From: DATLFI01 sp035524895
GTDB lineage: Bacteria; Acidobacteriota; Thermoanaerobaculia; Multivoradales; Multivoraceae
Reading direction: 5' to 3'
Length of the DNA: 39,168 nt
Assembly (NCBI GenBank): GCA_035524895.1
Contig: DATLFI010000058.1
Span: forward strand, 1 to 39,168
In this document: piece by piece, positions 31,327 through 38,509 of the stretch
Numbering within the stretch: the first letter of the stretch is position 1
Layout of the letters: every line of letters begins with the position of its first letter
Position numbers and translations under genes: made by a program
Notes under the pieces: generated by a model
Told to the model about the DNA's origin: nothing
Seen by the model: only the letters and a program-made list of their open reading frames with translations
The model's database searches: none

Positions 31327-32616
31327 TCAGCGTGCAATCACGAAGTCACCGTCACGCTCGCCCGGCCGTGCGACCCAGCCAGGCTCGAGCGTGATGGTCC
31401 AGCCGTCGCCCTGCAGCGTCGCGCCATCCGTGCGGAACGGAGCGGGCAGTCGCAACGTTTCGCCATCCGACGATTCGAGGATGCCGGTCGATTCGAGGCT
31501 GCCCCACGGACCCGAGACGCGATACTGGAAGAACACGGTGCCGACGCCCGGTATCGGGGTCGCGCCCGTCGTCATCAGCATCGCGTTGCGACCCCGTGGC
31601 ACGATCACGATCGGCCCGTCGACGAATCTGCGACGCAGCTCCGCGACGCGCGCCTTCTGTTCGGCGTCGCGCCTTTCCTCGGCAGCGCGCAGTGCGGCGC
31701 CGTCGTACCGTCCGGCCGCGACATTCACGTCATCCGCAGGCCGCGTCCCCGTCGCCTGCATCAGCAGGTCACCGAGATCATCGGTCGCTTGCAGGCGACG
31801 CGGCCATCCGGGCGAAGACGCGTCGAGCAGCAGACCGTACGCCGCGCCGGACGGATAGCCGAACACGCGCACGAACGTCGGGTTCGCAGCATACTCCGTG
31901 AGCTGGCGGATCGCCGACGCGACGGCCTCGTCGTGCGACGTCGCGGCGACCACGGTGCCGGTGTACTGCGCCATGCCCTCGCGGATCTCGTCCTTTTGTT
32001 CGCGGCCGGCCGCGCCATCGAAGAGGTCGCGCCGATGCATGCGGAACCCGAGCGCATCGCGCAGCGCAGCCGTGCGTTCCGCACCCGCTGCACCCAGCGC
32101 TCGCGCCAGTGCCCGCCACTCCAGTTGCAGCCAGTATCGCCCCTCGAACGTGTCGAGATGGTCGTTCGACTCGCCGATGGTCATCAGGCGGAGCTGCGGC
32201 TGCACGCGATGGAACAGCTCGTGGATCAGCAGTCGGCCTCGCGCTTCCGCATGTTCCGCCGGAAGCAGTGACCACACGTAGGCCGCCCAGCGCTTACCGC
32301 CCCACTCGAGCGGCGCATTGACGAAGCCGAGGATGCGTGGCCGCTCCGCGTCCGGTGCCGCCTCGTTCGTCGCGATCGTCTGTGATGCCGCGTCCGCAAA
32401 CACCATTGGCCCGCAGAGCGACACGCCCCACAAACTGCCGCCCTCACGCTCGCAGAGTGCCTGCGCTTCGGCAAAGTACGCGCGCGCACGCTCCTGATCG
32501 ACCTGCGCGTGCACGGACGGCGCCACCACGAGCGGTACGCACGGCGCCGACAGTGCGATCGCGTGGCGGACCCATCGGTTCATGCGCCGACCGGCCCTGC
32601 CGGGAATCAGTGGCAT
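31327..32616 (-). CDS. Exported putative metallopeptidase (HELFH...EGMAQY)
   Basis: The product is 429 residues with an N-terminal signal (a basic stretch, then AIALSAPCVPLVVAPSVHAQ). IHELFHRVQPQLRL near residue 131 is an HExxH zinc motif (His132, Glu133, His136), and EIREGMAQYTG near residue 211 supplies a probable third ligand (Glu213), a gluzincin arrangement. The rest includes a C-terminal beta domain of about 110 residues (FVDGPIVIVPRGRNAMLMTT, GWTITLEPGWVARPG). I do not recognise a named family or substrate. The ATG at 32616 is preferred because GAGGAAAG lies just upstream; Met12 at 32583 would shorten the signal. Codon use seems a little less GC-skewed than in the neighbours, which may hint at transfer. 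Confidence 0.75.
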   Translation of the reverse strand: MPLIPGRAGRRMNRWVRHAIALSAPCVPLVVAPSVHAQVDQERARAYFAEAQALCEREGGSLWGVSLCGPMVFADAASQTIATNEAAPDAERPRILGFVNAPLEWGGKRWAAYVWSLLPAEHAEARGRLLIHELFHRVQPQLRLMTIGESNDHLDTFEGRYWLQLEWRALARALGAAGAERTAALRDALGFRMHRRDLFDGAAGREQKDEIREGMAQYTGTVVAATSHDEAVASAIRQLTEYAANPTFVRVFGYPSGAAYGLLLDASSPGWPRRLQATDDLGDLLMQATGTRPADDVNVAAGRYDGAALRAAEERRDAEQKARVAELRRRFVDGPIVIVPRGRNAMLMTTGATPIPGVGTVFFQYRVSGPWGSLESTGILESSDGETLRLPAPFRTDGATLQGDGWTITLEPGWVARPGERDGDFVIAR

Positions 32617-32740
32617 GACGTGCTTTCCTCACTGAGAGTGTGCGACAAGGTTAAAGGTCGCCTGCTCTTCCCAAGGGTCTGTCCGCCGCCGGTCTCAGCG
32701 AACTGCGGCTGCTGGGGTCCCTTCGTCGACACGACCGTAC

Positions 32741-32748
32741 GCTAGACT
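32741..32748 (+). promoter_or_regulatory. Candidate extended -10 element GCTAGACT
   Basis: TAGACT preceded by GC lies 25 bases before the ATG of the Uma2 gene at 32773 and matches the other GCTAN elements in the window. No -35 is evident. Confidence 0.35.
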
Positions 32749-32772
32749 CGACGCGAGTCGGGGCCACGAGCC

Positions 32773-33381
32773 ATGTCCACCACAGCAACCGCTTTCGAGC
32801 CCGTCGTCCCGCTGGGCTTGACCCTTCGCGTCGCCTCACTCCCGCTCGGCGATCGCCAGTTCGCCGAGCTCTGTCGCGACAATCCCGACTTGCGACTGGA
32901 GCTGACTGCAGATCGCGAGCTGATCATCATGTCGCCCACCGGCTCGAAGACTGGCTGGCGCAACAGCAAGCTGAACCAGCGTCTTGCGAACTGGGCAGAG
33001 CGGGACGGCACGGGGATCACCTTCGACTCCTCGACCGGCTTCACTTTCCCGAACGGGGCGAAGCGGTCGCCCGACGCATCCTGGGTGCGGCTCGAGCGGT
33101 GGCAGGCGCTGAGCCCGGCCGAACAGGAGGCCTTCGCGCCGCTCTCCCCCGATCTGGTCATCGAGCTGCGATCACCCCAGGACGAGCTCGGATCCCTGCG
33201 TGCCAAGATGACCGAGTACGTGGCCAACGGCGTGCGGCTCGGCATGTTGATCGACACGCTCGAAGGCAAGGTCCACGTCTACCGGCCCGGAGCGGAGCCC
33301 GAGACGGTCGAACGCCCGCGACGCCTGCGCGGCGACCCCGAGGTGCCGAGCCTCGAGCTGGACCTGGTCGACATCTTGTAA
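32773..33381 (+). CDS. Uma2 family (PD-(D/E)xK nuclease-like) protein
   Basis: The product is 202 residues of the Uma2/DUF820 family, which has a restriction-endonuclease-like fold. Landmarks are LPLGDRQFAELCRDNPDLRL, LIIMSPTGSKTGWRNSKLNQ, FPNGAKRSPDASWVRLERW (first catalytic Asp), SPDLVIELRSPQDE (the (D/E)xK-like strand, here E..S), and MTEYVANGVRLGMLIDTLEG with the conserved hydrophobic strand. Cellular role is unknown; the family is expanded in cyanobacteria and other bacteria and often acts as a solo gene near mobile elements. The start is preceded by a weak ribosome-binding site; the candidate -10 at 32741 supports an independent promoter. Confidence 0.88.
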   Translation: MSTTATAFEPVVPLGLTLRVASLPLGDRQFAELCRDNPDLRLELTADRELIIMSPTGSKTGWRNSKLNQRLANWAERDGTGITFDSSTGFTFPNGAKRSPDASWVRLERWQALSPAEQEAFAPLSPDLVIELRSPQDELGSLRAKMTEYVANGVRLGMLIDTLEGKVHVYRPGAEPETVERPRRLRGDPEVPSLELDLVDIL

Positions 33382-33447
33382 CAAGTGACGACATCGCTGC
33401 GCCCGGTCGCAGATATCGCCGAGCGGCGCACGGCTCTGCCCATCACC

Positions 33448-33579
33448 GCTGCGCGAGCGCACCAGCATCTTGAGTGCGACGTCTCGCCGCAGCCGCACGT
33501 CGGTGGCTCGGTACAGATCGCCGCTCCCCCCTTGTGCCAGCAGGGCGACGATCTGGTAGGGCCCGACCAAGGGTGCCTG
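33448..33579 (-). pseudogene. Ser/Thr protein kinase N-terminal fragment
   Basis: The minus strand reads APLVGPYQIVALLAQGGSGD followed by LYRATDVRLRRDVALKML. This matches the glycine-rich loop (GxGxxG-like) and the VA(L/I)K lysine of bacterial Pkn-type Ser/Thr kinases. Only the start of the N-lobe remains; the frame then loses similarity and the Uma2 gene occupies the other strand. In Acidobacteriota such kinases commonly follow an ECF-type sigma gene, and the sigma relic is immediately upstream here. Non-functional. Confidence 0.65.
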
Positions 33580-33656
33580 CCGCCAGCGGCGGATCCTCGT
33601 ACGCGAGATCGTGTGCCGCCAACGCGAGCGCTGGTGTTTCCAGGAAGCCAACCCAG

Positions 33657-33909
33657 GTTGGCGCGTGCGGCGTCCACCAGCACGCGGCGCATCAGGCGAG
33701 CCGCGGTGGCAAAGAAGTGCGCGCGGTTGTGCCACGACACACCTTGCCACCCGAGCACGCAGGTACGACTCGTGGAGCAGGTCCGTGGGCTGCCAGCCGA
33801 CGGTGCGAGACTCGCCCGCCAGTAGCCGTCGCACCAGCGGAACCAGCTCCTCGAACGCGCCTTGATCGCCGCCGCTCCATGCCTGGAGCAGTCGCGTCTC
33901 CGAGCGCAC
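33657..33909 (-). pseudogene. ECF-type sigma factor relic, frameshifted
   Basis: The minus strand begins MRSETRLLQAWSGGDQGAFE, ELVPLVRRLLAGESRTVGWQ, PTDLLHESYLR, resembling the acidobacterial ECF sub-family (LL..W..GD..AL.ELVPLVY.ELRRLA..., LQPTALVHEAYLRL), but with a few residues lost after LVPLV. Near 33745 similarity moves to another frame, which reads VSWHNRAHFFATAARLMRRV and LVDAARAN, the next conserved piece of the same protein. The rest (region 4) is missing. So the gene has both a small deletion and a frameshift, and runs directly into the kinase fragment downstream. Confidence 0.7.
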
Positions 33910-33918
33910 GCGCCGGTT

Positions 33919-34413
33919 CTAGCAGCTCGATCGCTCGTCCAAGAGAGCCTCGAGCCACGCACGATCCGCGGCGTCGGAGGGCCGCACCGTCTGCTTGGTG
34001 CGGATCAGGGTCTCGACGTCTGCGAGAACCAGACTCACGCCGTTCAGGTCGACTCGTCCAGCGCTCCGGTGGGCTTCTTCCCACGTGACGCCGCAGGCCG
34101 AGGCCAGGAGATCGACCAGGACCTCGTCGGCGACGCGCACGACGACGTACTTTTCGAGATCCCCCGGCTCGATCTCGGAGGCCGCGTCGTCCTCGAGGAT
34201 CGACAGCGCGCGTTTGATGCGCTCGACGTTGTCCGGGCCGGCTTCGACGAGCAGGTCGATGTCCTTCGTGGTCCGCTCGCCACCGTGGAGGATCACGGCG
34301 AAACCGCCGATCAGGACGTACCGGGCGCCTTGCTCTTCGAGCGAGCCGCAGATCCTCCGGAGGTCGTCGAGCGTCGGCGAGCGGACCTCCGGGACATCTG
34401 GCTCCTGATCCAC
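33919..34413 (-). CDS. Nucleotidyltransferase domain protein (AbiEii/MNT-like)
   Basis: The product is 164 residues. YVLIGGFAVILHGGERTTKD followed by IDLLV (Gly-Gly, then the TKDxDL acidic pair) is the core of the minimal nucleotidyltransferase/AbiEii fold, followed by VADEVLVDLLASACGVTWEE and LADVETLIRTKQTVRPSDAA with DRAWLEAL, the helical tail with the K...R..D segment. Such proteins act as toxins or partners in toxin-antitoxin-like modules, transferring nucleotides to targets. The GTG at 34413 is chosen because GAGGAGG lies seven bases upstream. It overlaps the small upstream gene by about 100 bases in another frame, which indicates tight coupling. Function inferred. Confidence 0.75.
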   Translation of the reverse strand: MDQEPDVPEVRSPTLDDLRRICGSLEEQGARYVLIGGFAVILHGGERTTKDIDLLVEAGPDNVERIKRALSILEDDAASEIEPGDLEKYVVVRVADEVLVDLLASACGVTWEEAHRSAGRVDLNGVSLVLADVETLIRTKQTVRPSDAADRAWLEALLDERSSC

Positions 34414-34583
34414 TCTTGTGCCTCCTCGAAGGTCTCGAACCGATACAGGCCACGTGGAGCGAGACCGCAACCCCGCAGCTCCCGCACGGTTCGAAGCAAT
34501 GCGTCGGCGGACGCCAGACCCGACGGCTCACGTCGCCGGCCGACGATCTTCGACGGAAGCATGTCGATTTCACGTCGCTGCAT
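34311..34583 (-). CDS. Small protein paired with a nucleotidyltransferase
   Basis: The product is about 90 residues and basic. It reads SGLASADALLRTVRELRGCG followed by LAPRGLYRFETFEEAQEWIR. The RELR.CGL.PRG(L/V)(Y/F)RF.(T/S).EEA.xW pattern is one I associate with small proteins found directly before nucleotidyltransferase genes, possibly antitoxins. It precedes and overlaps the nucleotidyltransferase gene. The start is uncertain: ATG at 34583 (GGAGG 13 bases away), 34595 (GGAGG only 1 base away) or 34562. The tail after about residue 60 (SRRSARRRSTTSGGSAARSK) is low-complexity, being read in a second frame of the neighbour. Confidence 0.55.
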   Translation of the reverse strand: MQRREIDMLPSKIVGRRREPSGLASADALLRTVRELRGCGLAPRGLYRFETFEEAQEWIRSQMSRRSARRRSTTSGGSAARSKSKAPGTS

Positions 34584-34811
34584 GAGTTCGAGCATACCTC
34601 CGACTCGGCGAGGTAGCCCATGCCCACGACTCGGCAGGCGCACAACGGGACCCGCCGCACGGCAAGAGGCCGAGACTTCCTCAGCAGCCCGCACCGGCAC
34701 GCCTAAAGCGAACGAGTCGCCCCAGACCCGCCTGCGGCTGAGCGGCCCCTGCTTCGGCAGGCGAGGCGAGTGCCGAGGCTCAGCGGCGGCAGGGTCCTCG
34801 ACCCGCACCTC

Positions 34812-34819
34812 GCTATGCT
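34812..34819 (+). promoter_or_regulatory. Candidate extended -10 element GCTATGCT
   Basis: TATGCT preceded by GC ends 10 bases before the GTG at 34829, so transcription may start within a few bases of the start codon. No -35 is evident. Similar to the elements at 13720, 26995 and 32741. Confidence 0.3.
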
Positions 34820-34828
34820 GGTCGAGCC

Positions 34829-37375
34829 GTGCACGATTCTGGATCCCGGCGGCAACGAACCTACTCGTCAAACGGCGCCTCGGGCGCGTTGGCCTTGGCG
34901 GCCACGCTCGCGTTCCTGGCGACGTGGCTCGTCGGCTTCAATACAGCAGCGCACGGCTCGGTCCCGCCCGAGATCGGCGACGGCTGGCGCGTCTCGACTC
35001 CCGAGGAGCAGGGGCTCGTCTCCTCGGCGCTCGACGCGATGGCCGATCGCGTGCGTAGCGATCCGGCCTTCGCGCACGCCTACGCGCTGCTCGTCGCGCG
35101 TCACGGCACGCTGGTCTTCGAAGAGCACTTCAACGGGCGTCGCCGCGAGCAGAGCTCCGGCGTCCGCTCGGTGACCAAGAGCGTTCTGTCGCTGGCGCTC
35201 GGTATCGCGCGCGAGGATGGGCGCCTGCCGCGCTCGCTCGACACGCCGCTCGCCGCGCTGCTCCCGGCCCGCAGCCACCTGCTGGCCGGCGAGAAGGCCG
35301 AGATCACGCTCTTCGACGCTCTCACCATGCAGTCGGGGCTGCGCTGGGACGACAGCGCGGAGCCGTGGTTGGGTCAGATCTTCTTTGCCGACGACCTGGT
35401 CGCGTTCACTCTCGGCGAGCCGCTGGTCGCGCCGCCCGGCGCCCATTTCAACTACAACACCGGTCTGTCGCAGGTGATCGCCGAGGTGCTGACCGAGGCC
35501 ACCGGTCGCGACCTCGCCGGCTACGTGCGCGATCGCCTCTTGGAGCCGCTAGGCATCTCAGGCACGGACTGGCTCCTGCGGCCGAACGGCGAGCACTACG
35601 GCGGGCTCGGGCTGCACCTCCGCCCGCGCGACATGGCCAAGCTCGGGCAGCTCGCGCTCCAGGACGGCAACTGGCGCGGCCGCCGCTTGGTCGCGGCCGA
35701 GTGGATCCGCTCCTCGACGCGGGACCAGACCGCCGACACCAGCACCTACGGCTACCACTGGTGGGCCTCGGCCAACGGCTCGCGCTTCGTCGCGATCGGC
35801 TACGGCGGGCAGTACATCTATGTCGACCGTGACCTCGACCTGGTGCTCGTGCTGCAGGTCGACTTCAACGTGCCGTTCGAGCAGGTCCTCCCCTTCGCCT
35901 CGTTCCTCGCGCTGCGTGACGACCTCTACGCCGGCGTCCTCGCCGAACGACCCGGCACCATAGAGCCCGGCTCCGCGCCGCCGATCGAGATCGGCGAAGG
36001 GGCGGGGGAGCTGCGTCTCGAGCTGCTGCGCAGCGGCGCCGCGGAAGGCTCGGTCGAGATCGCCTACCGCACGGTGCCTGGATCGGCGCGACCGGGTTCG
36101 GACTACGTCGCCACCGCGGGAAGCGTGGTCTGGAGCTCGCGGGAGACCGGCGCCAGGACGATCGTCGTCCCGCTGATCGACGATCGCCGCGAGGAGGGGC
36201 TCGAGTCCTTCGAGGTGGAGCTCGAGCGGCTCACCGGCCTGGACCGCCTCGATACGCGGCGACTCCAGGTCACGATCCTCGACGACGACGGGCCGGCGCC
36301 AGGCGGCGACGTCCAGCGTCTGAGCCTCGGGCCGGCGACGCTTGCGGCGCGCGAGGGTGAAGCGGCCCGCTTCACCGTCTCGCGCGACTCCGCGAGCGGC
36401 GACCTCGAGGTGGCCTGGGTCGTGTCACCGATCGTGGGGGACGCCGAGGACCTGGAGGCGGTGACCGGCGTCGCGACCCTCCGCCACGGCGAGACGAGCG
36501 CCGAGATCCTGCTGTCACCGCGCCAGGACGGACAGGTCGAAGGGCCGGAGCTCTACCGCGTCGAGCTCTCGGCGAGCGCGCTGCCGGACCTCGTCGAGAT
36601 CGACCCGGGCGCGGGCTCCGCGACCCTCGCCGTGCTCGACGCCGACGAGCCCCAGCTCTGCGACGGCGCCACCGCGCTGTGCCTGCACGACGGACGCTTC
36701 CGGTCACGGGCGCTGTGGCAGGTCCCTGAGGCCTCGGGCCAGCACGCTCGCGGCTGGGCGAGCGCCGCCGAGTTGTCGAGCGAGAGTGGCTGGTTCTGGT
36801 TCTTCGATCCCGGCAACCTCGAGCTGATGGTCAAGGTGCTCGACGGGGGCGCGGTCAACCAGTCGTACTGGGTGTTCTACGGCACCCTCTCCGATGTCGA
36901 GGTGTTCCTGCTGGTCGAGGACCTCGCCACCGGAAAGGCCAGGCTCTACCGGCGGGCGGCGGGCACCCTGTGCGGCGGCGCCGACATCGAGGCGTTCGTC
37001 TCGTCGAGCACCGCCATGCCCTCGGCGGCCGCGCGGCCGGCGACCGCGACGGACGACGAGCCGCTCCTCGACGGGCGCTTCGCGCTAGAGGTCGAGTGGC
37101 GGGATCCCCACACCGGCGCCTTCCACCCGGCGACCTCGGTCGCGCTCACCGGCGAGACCGCGCTGCAGTGGTTCTTCTCGCCGGGCAACTACGAGATGGC
37201 GACCAAGATCCTGTCGGGTAGCGCCATCAACGGCCACACCTGGCTCTTCGCCGCGGCCCTCACCGACGTCGACTACCGCCTCACCGTCACCGACACTGCG
37301 ACGGGAGCGATCCGGACCTACGACAGCGGTGCACCCTTCTGCGGTATTGCGGACGTCGAGGCGTTCGAGCCCTGA
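34829..37375 (+). CDS. Secreted serine hydrolase (beta-lactamase class C-like) with Calx-beta domains
   Basis: The product is 848 residues. An N-terminal hydrophobic signal (ALALAATLAFLATWLVGF) precedes a class C beta-lactamase/esterase domain with the nucleophile motif SVTKS (Ser114, Lys117), the YNTG motif near residue 209 and a GYGGQY segment in the place of the third motif. Then come two Calx-beta-like domains (IAYRTVPGSARPGSDYVATA ending VTILDDDGP, and a second one ending LAVLDADEP). Last are two tandem copies of a roughly 110-residue domain (CLHDGRFRSRALWQ, FWFFDPGNLELMVKVLDGGA, YWVFYGTLSDVEVFLLVEDL, then the second copy LQWFFSPGNYEMATKILSGS). Probably an outer-surface esterase or peptidase-like enzyme. 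Start is a GTG with no strong ribosome-binding site. Confidence 0.85.
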   Translation: MHDSGSRRQRTYSSNGASGALALAATLAFLATWLVGFNTAAHGSVPPEIGDGWRVSTPEEQGLVSSALDAMADRVRSDPAFAHAYALLVARHGTLVFEEHFNGRRREQSSGVRSVTKSVLSLALGIAREDGRLPRSLDTPLAALLPARSHLLAGEKAEITLFDALTMQSGLRWDDSAEPWLGQIFFADDLVAFTLGEPLVAPPGAHFNYNTGLSQVIAEVLTEATGRDLAGYVRDRLLEPLGISGTDWLLRPNGEHYGGLGLHLRPRDMAKLGQLALQDGNWRGRRLVAAEWIRSSTRDQTADTSTYGYHWWASANGSRFVAIGYGGQYIYVDRDLDLVLVLQVDFNVPFEQVLPFASFLALRDDLYAGVLAERPGTIEPGSAPPIEIGEGAGELRLELLRSGAAEGSVEIAYRTVPGSARPGSDYVATAGSVVWSSRETGARTIVVPLIDDRREEGLESFEVELERLTGLDRLDTRRLQVTILDDDGPAPGGDVQRLSLGPATLAAREGEAARFTVSRDSASGDLEVAWVVSPIVGDAEDLEAVTGVATLRHGETSAEILLSPRQDGQVEGPELYRVELSASALPDLVEIDPGAGSATLAVLDADEPQLCDGATALCLHDGRFRSRALWQVPEASGQHARGWASAAELSSESGWFWFFDPGNLELMVKVLDGGAVNQSYWVFYGTLSDVEVFLLVEDLATGKARLYRRAAGTLCGGADIEAFVSSSTAMPSAAARPATATDDEPLLDGRFALEVEWRDPHTGAFHPATSVALTGETALQWFFSPGNYEMATKILSGSAINGHTWLFAAALTDVDYRLTVTDTATGAIRTYDSGAPFCGIADVEAFEP

Positions 37376-37531
37376 GCGCGGGACGGGTGAGACCGAGCGC
37401 CTGGGTGCCGGCGGTTGGGCGTCATGATCGCTACGAAGTCGATGGCGTCGGCGCACGCTCTCCCGCTCGAACATCTCCTGATAGCTGCCGGTCCCGATCT
37501 CGGCGCTCGCGGTGGTAGCTTTGCTTCGTCC

Positions 37532-38509
37532 ATGCTGTCCATGCGACCCATCGAGGCCGTCGTGCCGACACCGCGACTGACAACCCCTCGAGTCAGTGGC
37601 GTGCGGCGGCCCCGTGCGCAGATCGCACTGGCGCTGGTCTCGCTCCTCGCACTGCTCGTGCCGGTGAGCGTTGCCGCCCAGCACGCCCAGAACACCGAGG
37701 ACGCCGACGGCCCGCGCGTTCTGTTCCTCGGCAAGTCCTCGGGATTCGAGCACTCCAGCATTCGGCGTGTCGACGGCGCGCTCTCCCACGTCGAGCGCGT
37801 GCTCGCCGAGCTGGCGCGTCGTCACGGCTTCGAGCTCGAAGCGACCAAGGACGCGAGTCGCATCAACGCCGGCGAGCTCGCGCGCTTCGACGTGGTCGTG
37901 TTCTACACCACCGGCGATCTCACCCGGCGCGGCGGGGAGGGCGGTGCACCCTTCGCCGGGGACGGCGAGCCGGCGATGGCGAGCGACGGACTGGCCACGC
38001 TGCTGGCGTGGATCCGCGCCGGCGGCGGCTTCGTGGGCTATCACAGCGCCTCCGACACGTTCCACTCCGACCCCGCGCGTCCCGGCGAGGTCTCGCCGTA
38101 CGTCGCGATGCTCGGCGGGGAGTTCGAGACCCACGGCGCCCAGTTCGAGGGGCTGGTGCGTGTCTTCGATCCCGATCACCCGGTGACCCGCGACGCGCCC
38201 CCGGAGCTGCGCCGGCTCGACGAGTGGTATGTGTTCCGCAACCTCGCCGTCGACGCGATCCACGTGCTGCGGGTGCTCGATCCGGGCACCGAGCGGGAGC
38301 GGCAGCCGCTCTACGACCGCGACCCTTATCCCGTGGTCTGGACGCGCACTTTCGGTGACGGCCGCGTCTACTACGACGCAATGGGTCACCGCGAAGACGT
38401 GTGGGACGACCCCGAGTTCCAGGGCTCGGTGGTGCGCGCGCTGCGCTGGGCGGCGGGCGAGGGACCCGCGGCGAGCGAGCCCAACTTCCTCCGAGGATCC
38501 AGCCCATGA
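37532..38509 (+). CDS. ThuA-like domain protein, exported
   Basis: The product is 325 residues from the ATG at 37532 (37541 is an alternative). A hydrophobic signal (QIALALVSLLALLVPVSVAA) leads to the ThuA domain, a glutamine-amidotransferase-like fold: RVLFLGKSSGFEHSSIRRV, FDVVVFYTTGDLTRRG, AGGGFVGYHSASDTFHSD, VRVFDPDHPVTRDAP, YPVVWTRTFGDGRVYYDAMG and HREDVWDDPEFQGSVVRALR. The GYHSA and MGH motifs are typical. ThuA proteins are associated with trehalose/sugar utilisation, but catalytic activity is not established. Its stop overlaps the next gene's start (ATGA at 38506-38509), a glucose-oxidising dehydrogenase subunit, which supports a role in extracytoplasmic sugar oxidation. Confidence 0.88.
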   Translation: MLSMRPIEAVVPTPRLTTPRVSGVRRPRAQIALALVSLLALLVPVSVAAQHAQNTEDADGPRVLFLGKSSGFEHSSIRRVDGALSHVERVLAELARRHGFELEATKDASRINAGELARFDVVVFYTTGDLTRRGGEGGAPFAGDGEPAMASDGLATLLAWIRAGGGFVGYHSASDTFHSDPARPGEVSPYVAMLGGEFETHGAQFEGLVRVFDPDHPVTRDAPPELRRLDEWYVFRNLAVDAIHVLRVLDPGTERERQPLYDRDPYPVVWTRTFGDGRVYYDAMGHREDVWDDPEFQGSVVRALRWAAGEGPAASEPNFLRGSSP

